Shown in pieces: positions 63,809 through 64,000 of a DNA stretch of 64,000 nt. This DNA comes from Merluccius polli (Eukaryota; Chordata; Actinopteri; Gadiformes; Merlucciidae), in assembly GCA_030340625.1 (NCBI GenBank), contig JAOPHQ010002302.1, positions 62,001 to 126,000 of the forward strand, in the 5' to 3' direction. A program made the position numbers and the translations under genes. Numbering within the stretch: position 1 is the stretch's first letter; each line of letters starts with the position of its first letter. The notes beneath the pieces were generated by a model that saw nothing but the letters and a program-made list of their open reading frames with translations, ran no database searches and was not told the DNA's origin.

Positions 63809-64000
63809 TAGAGCGTAACAGTGACCGCCCCTTTTTAACAGCTCCGGTGCCGGAAGTAAATTTCCCATGCATTTATCTCGTCCACTTTTCGTAGAATCCG
63901 TATAAAAAGAGTATTAAGACTTGAACCAAGCCAATCGTTCGTTGTGGTAGTCGTGACCATATTATATTTATAAGGATTATACGAAAAGTGGACGAGATAA
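63809..64000. repeat. Second copy of the foldback-type repeat, cut by the window edge
   Basis: It matches 12325-12480. The TTATCTCGTCCACTTTTCGT block at 63873 is repeated in inverse at about 63967-64000, so this copy forms a hairpin of about 35 bp per arm. It begins right at the right end of the outer TIR element, and its left part may have served as insertion site. Confidence 0.7.

Overview
The window reads as teleost fish nuclear DNA. Evidence for this is a fish-type NLR gene (FISNA plus NACHT, LRR exons and a B30.2 exon family), an interferon-type TRIM gene, an intact 12-exon actr3 gene with GT-AG introns, and a dense mix of fish-typical repeats (I/Nimb, L2 and REL-endonuclease LINEs, Tc1, hAT, Kolobok, BEL/Pao). 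Dinucleotide repeats are unusually long and frequent. That would fit a gadiform such as a cod relative, but the species is only a guess.

Layout. 1-10.1 kb: a minus-strand NLR gene (exons between 10112 and 4766). Its last intron has been invaded by an REL-type LINE (about 1170-3655) and a hAT relic (about 4000-4553); its B30.2 exon is lost or lies off the left edge. 11.1-14.1 kb: LINE debris, a foldback repeat and an array of eight 180-bp satellite units. 14.3-19.5 kb: a nearly complete I/Nimb-type LINE on the minus strand. 20.3-27.5 kb: a Myb/SANT-like open reading frame split by a 6.47-kb Kolobok-type DNA transposon with TTAA target duplications, roughly 400-bp inverted repeats, a 9-exon THAP transposase (747 codons plus stop, uninterrupted) and a second antisense gene encoding a Cys-rich domain like the P2X7 receptor C-terminus. 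28.9-31.4 kb: the 3' part of a second NLR gene (one LRR exon, linker exon, B30.2 exon). 32-40.3 kb: mostly relics (LINE tail, Tc1, BEL/Pao, SANT-like exons).

40.8-47.7 kb: a TRIM locus. A broken partial copy (5' UTR exon plus a B30.2 exon with a stop) precedes an intact gene with RING, B-boxes and coiled coil in one exon and B30.2 in a second exon. An ISRE, a CRE and a GC box lie just upstream. The TRIM intron carries an antisense L2-type LINE. The TRIM and both NLR loci share the sequence of the last splice donor and following intron, and the two with a B30.2 exon share that too, so the B30.2 cassette has moved as a unit between immune gene families. 49.5-58.5 kb: actr3 (ARP3 subunit of the Arp2/3 complex, 418 residues), whose introns hold nested hAT elements and long simple repeats that form the splice-acceptor tracts. 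59.4-64 kb: a tandem array of tRNA-like SINE heads and a three-level nest of inverted-repeat transposons.

Only actr3 and the TRIM gene look like complete intact host genes. The first NLR has an intact NACHT exon but indel-rich N-terminal repeat exons. The second NLR lacks its 5' half within the window. All calls come from reading the sequence; no database search was run.
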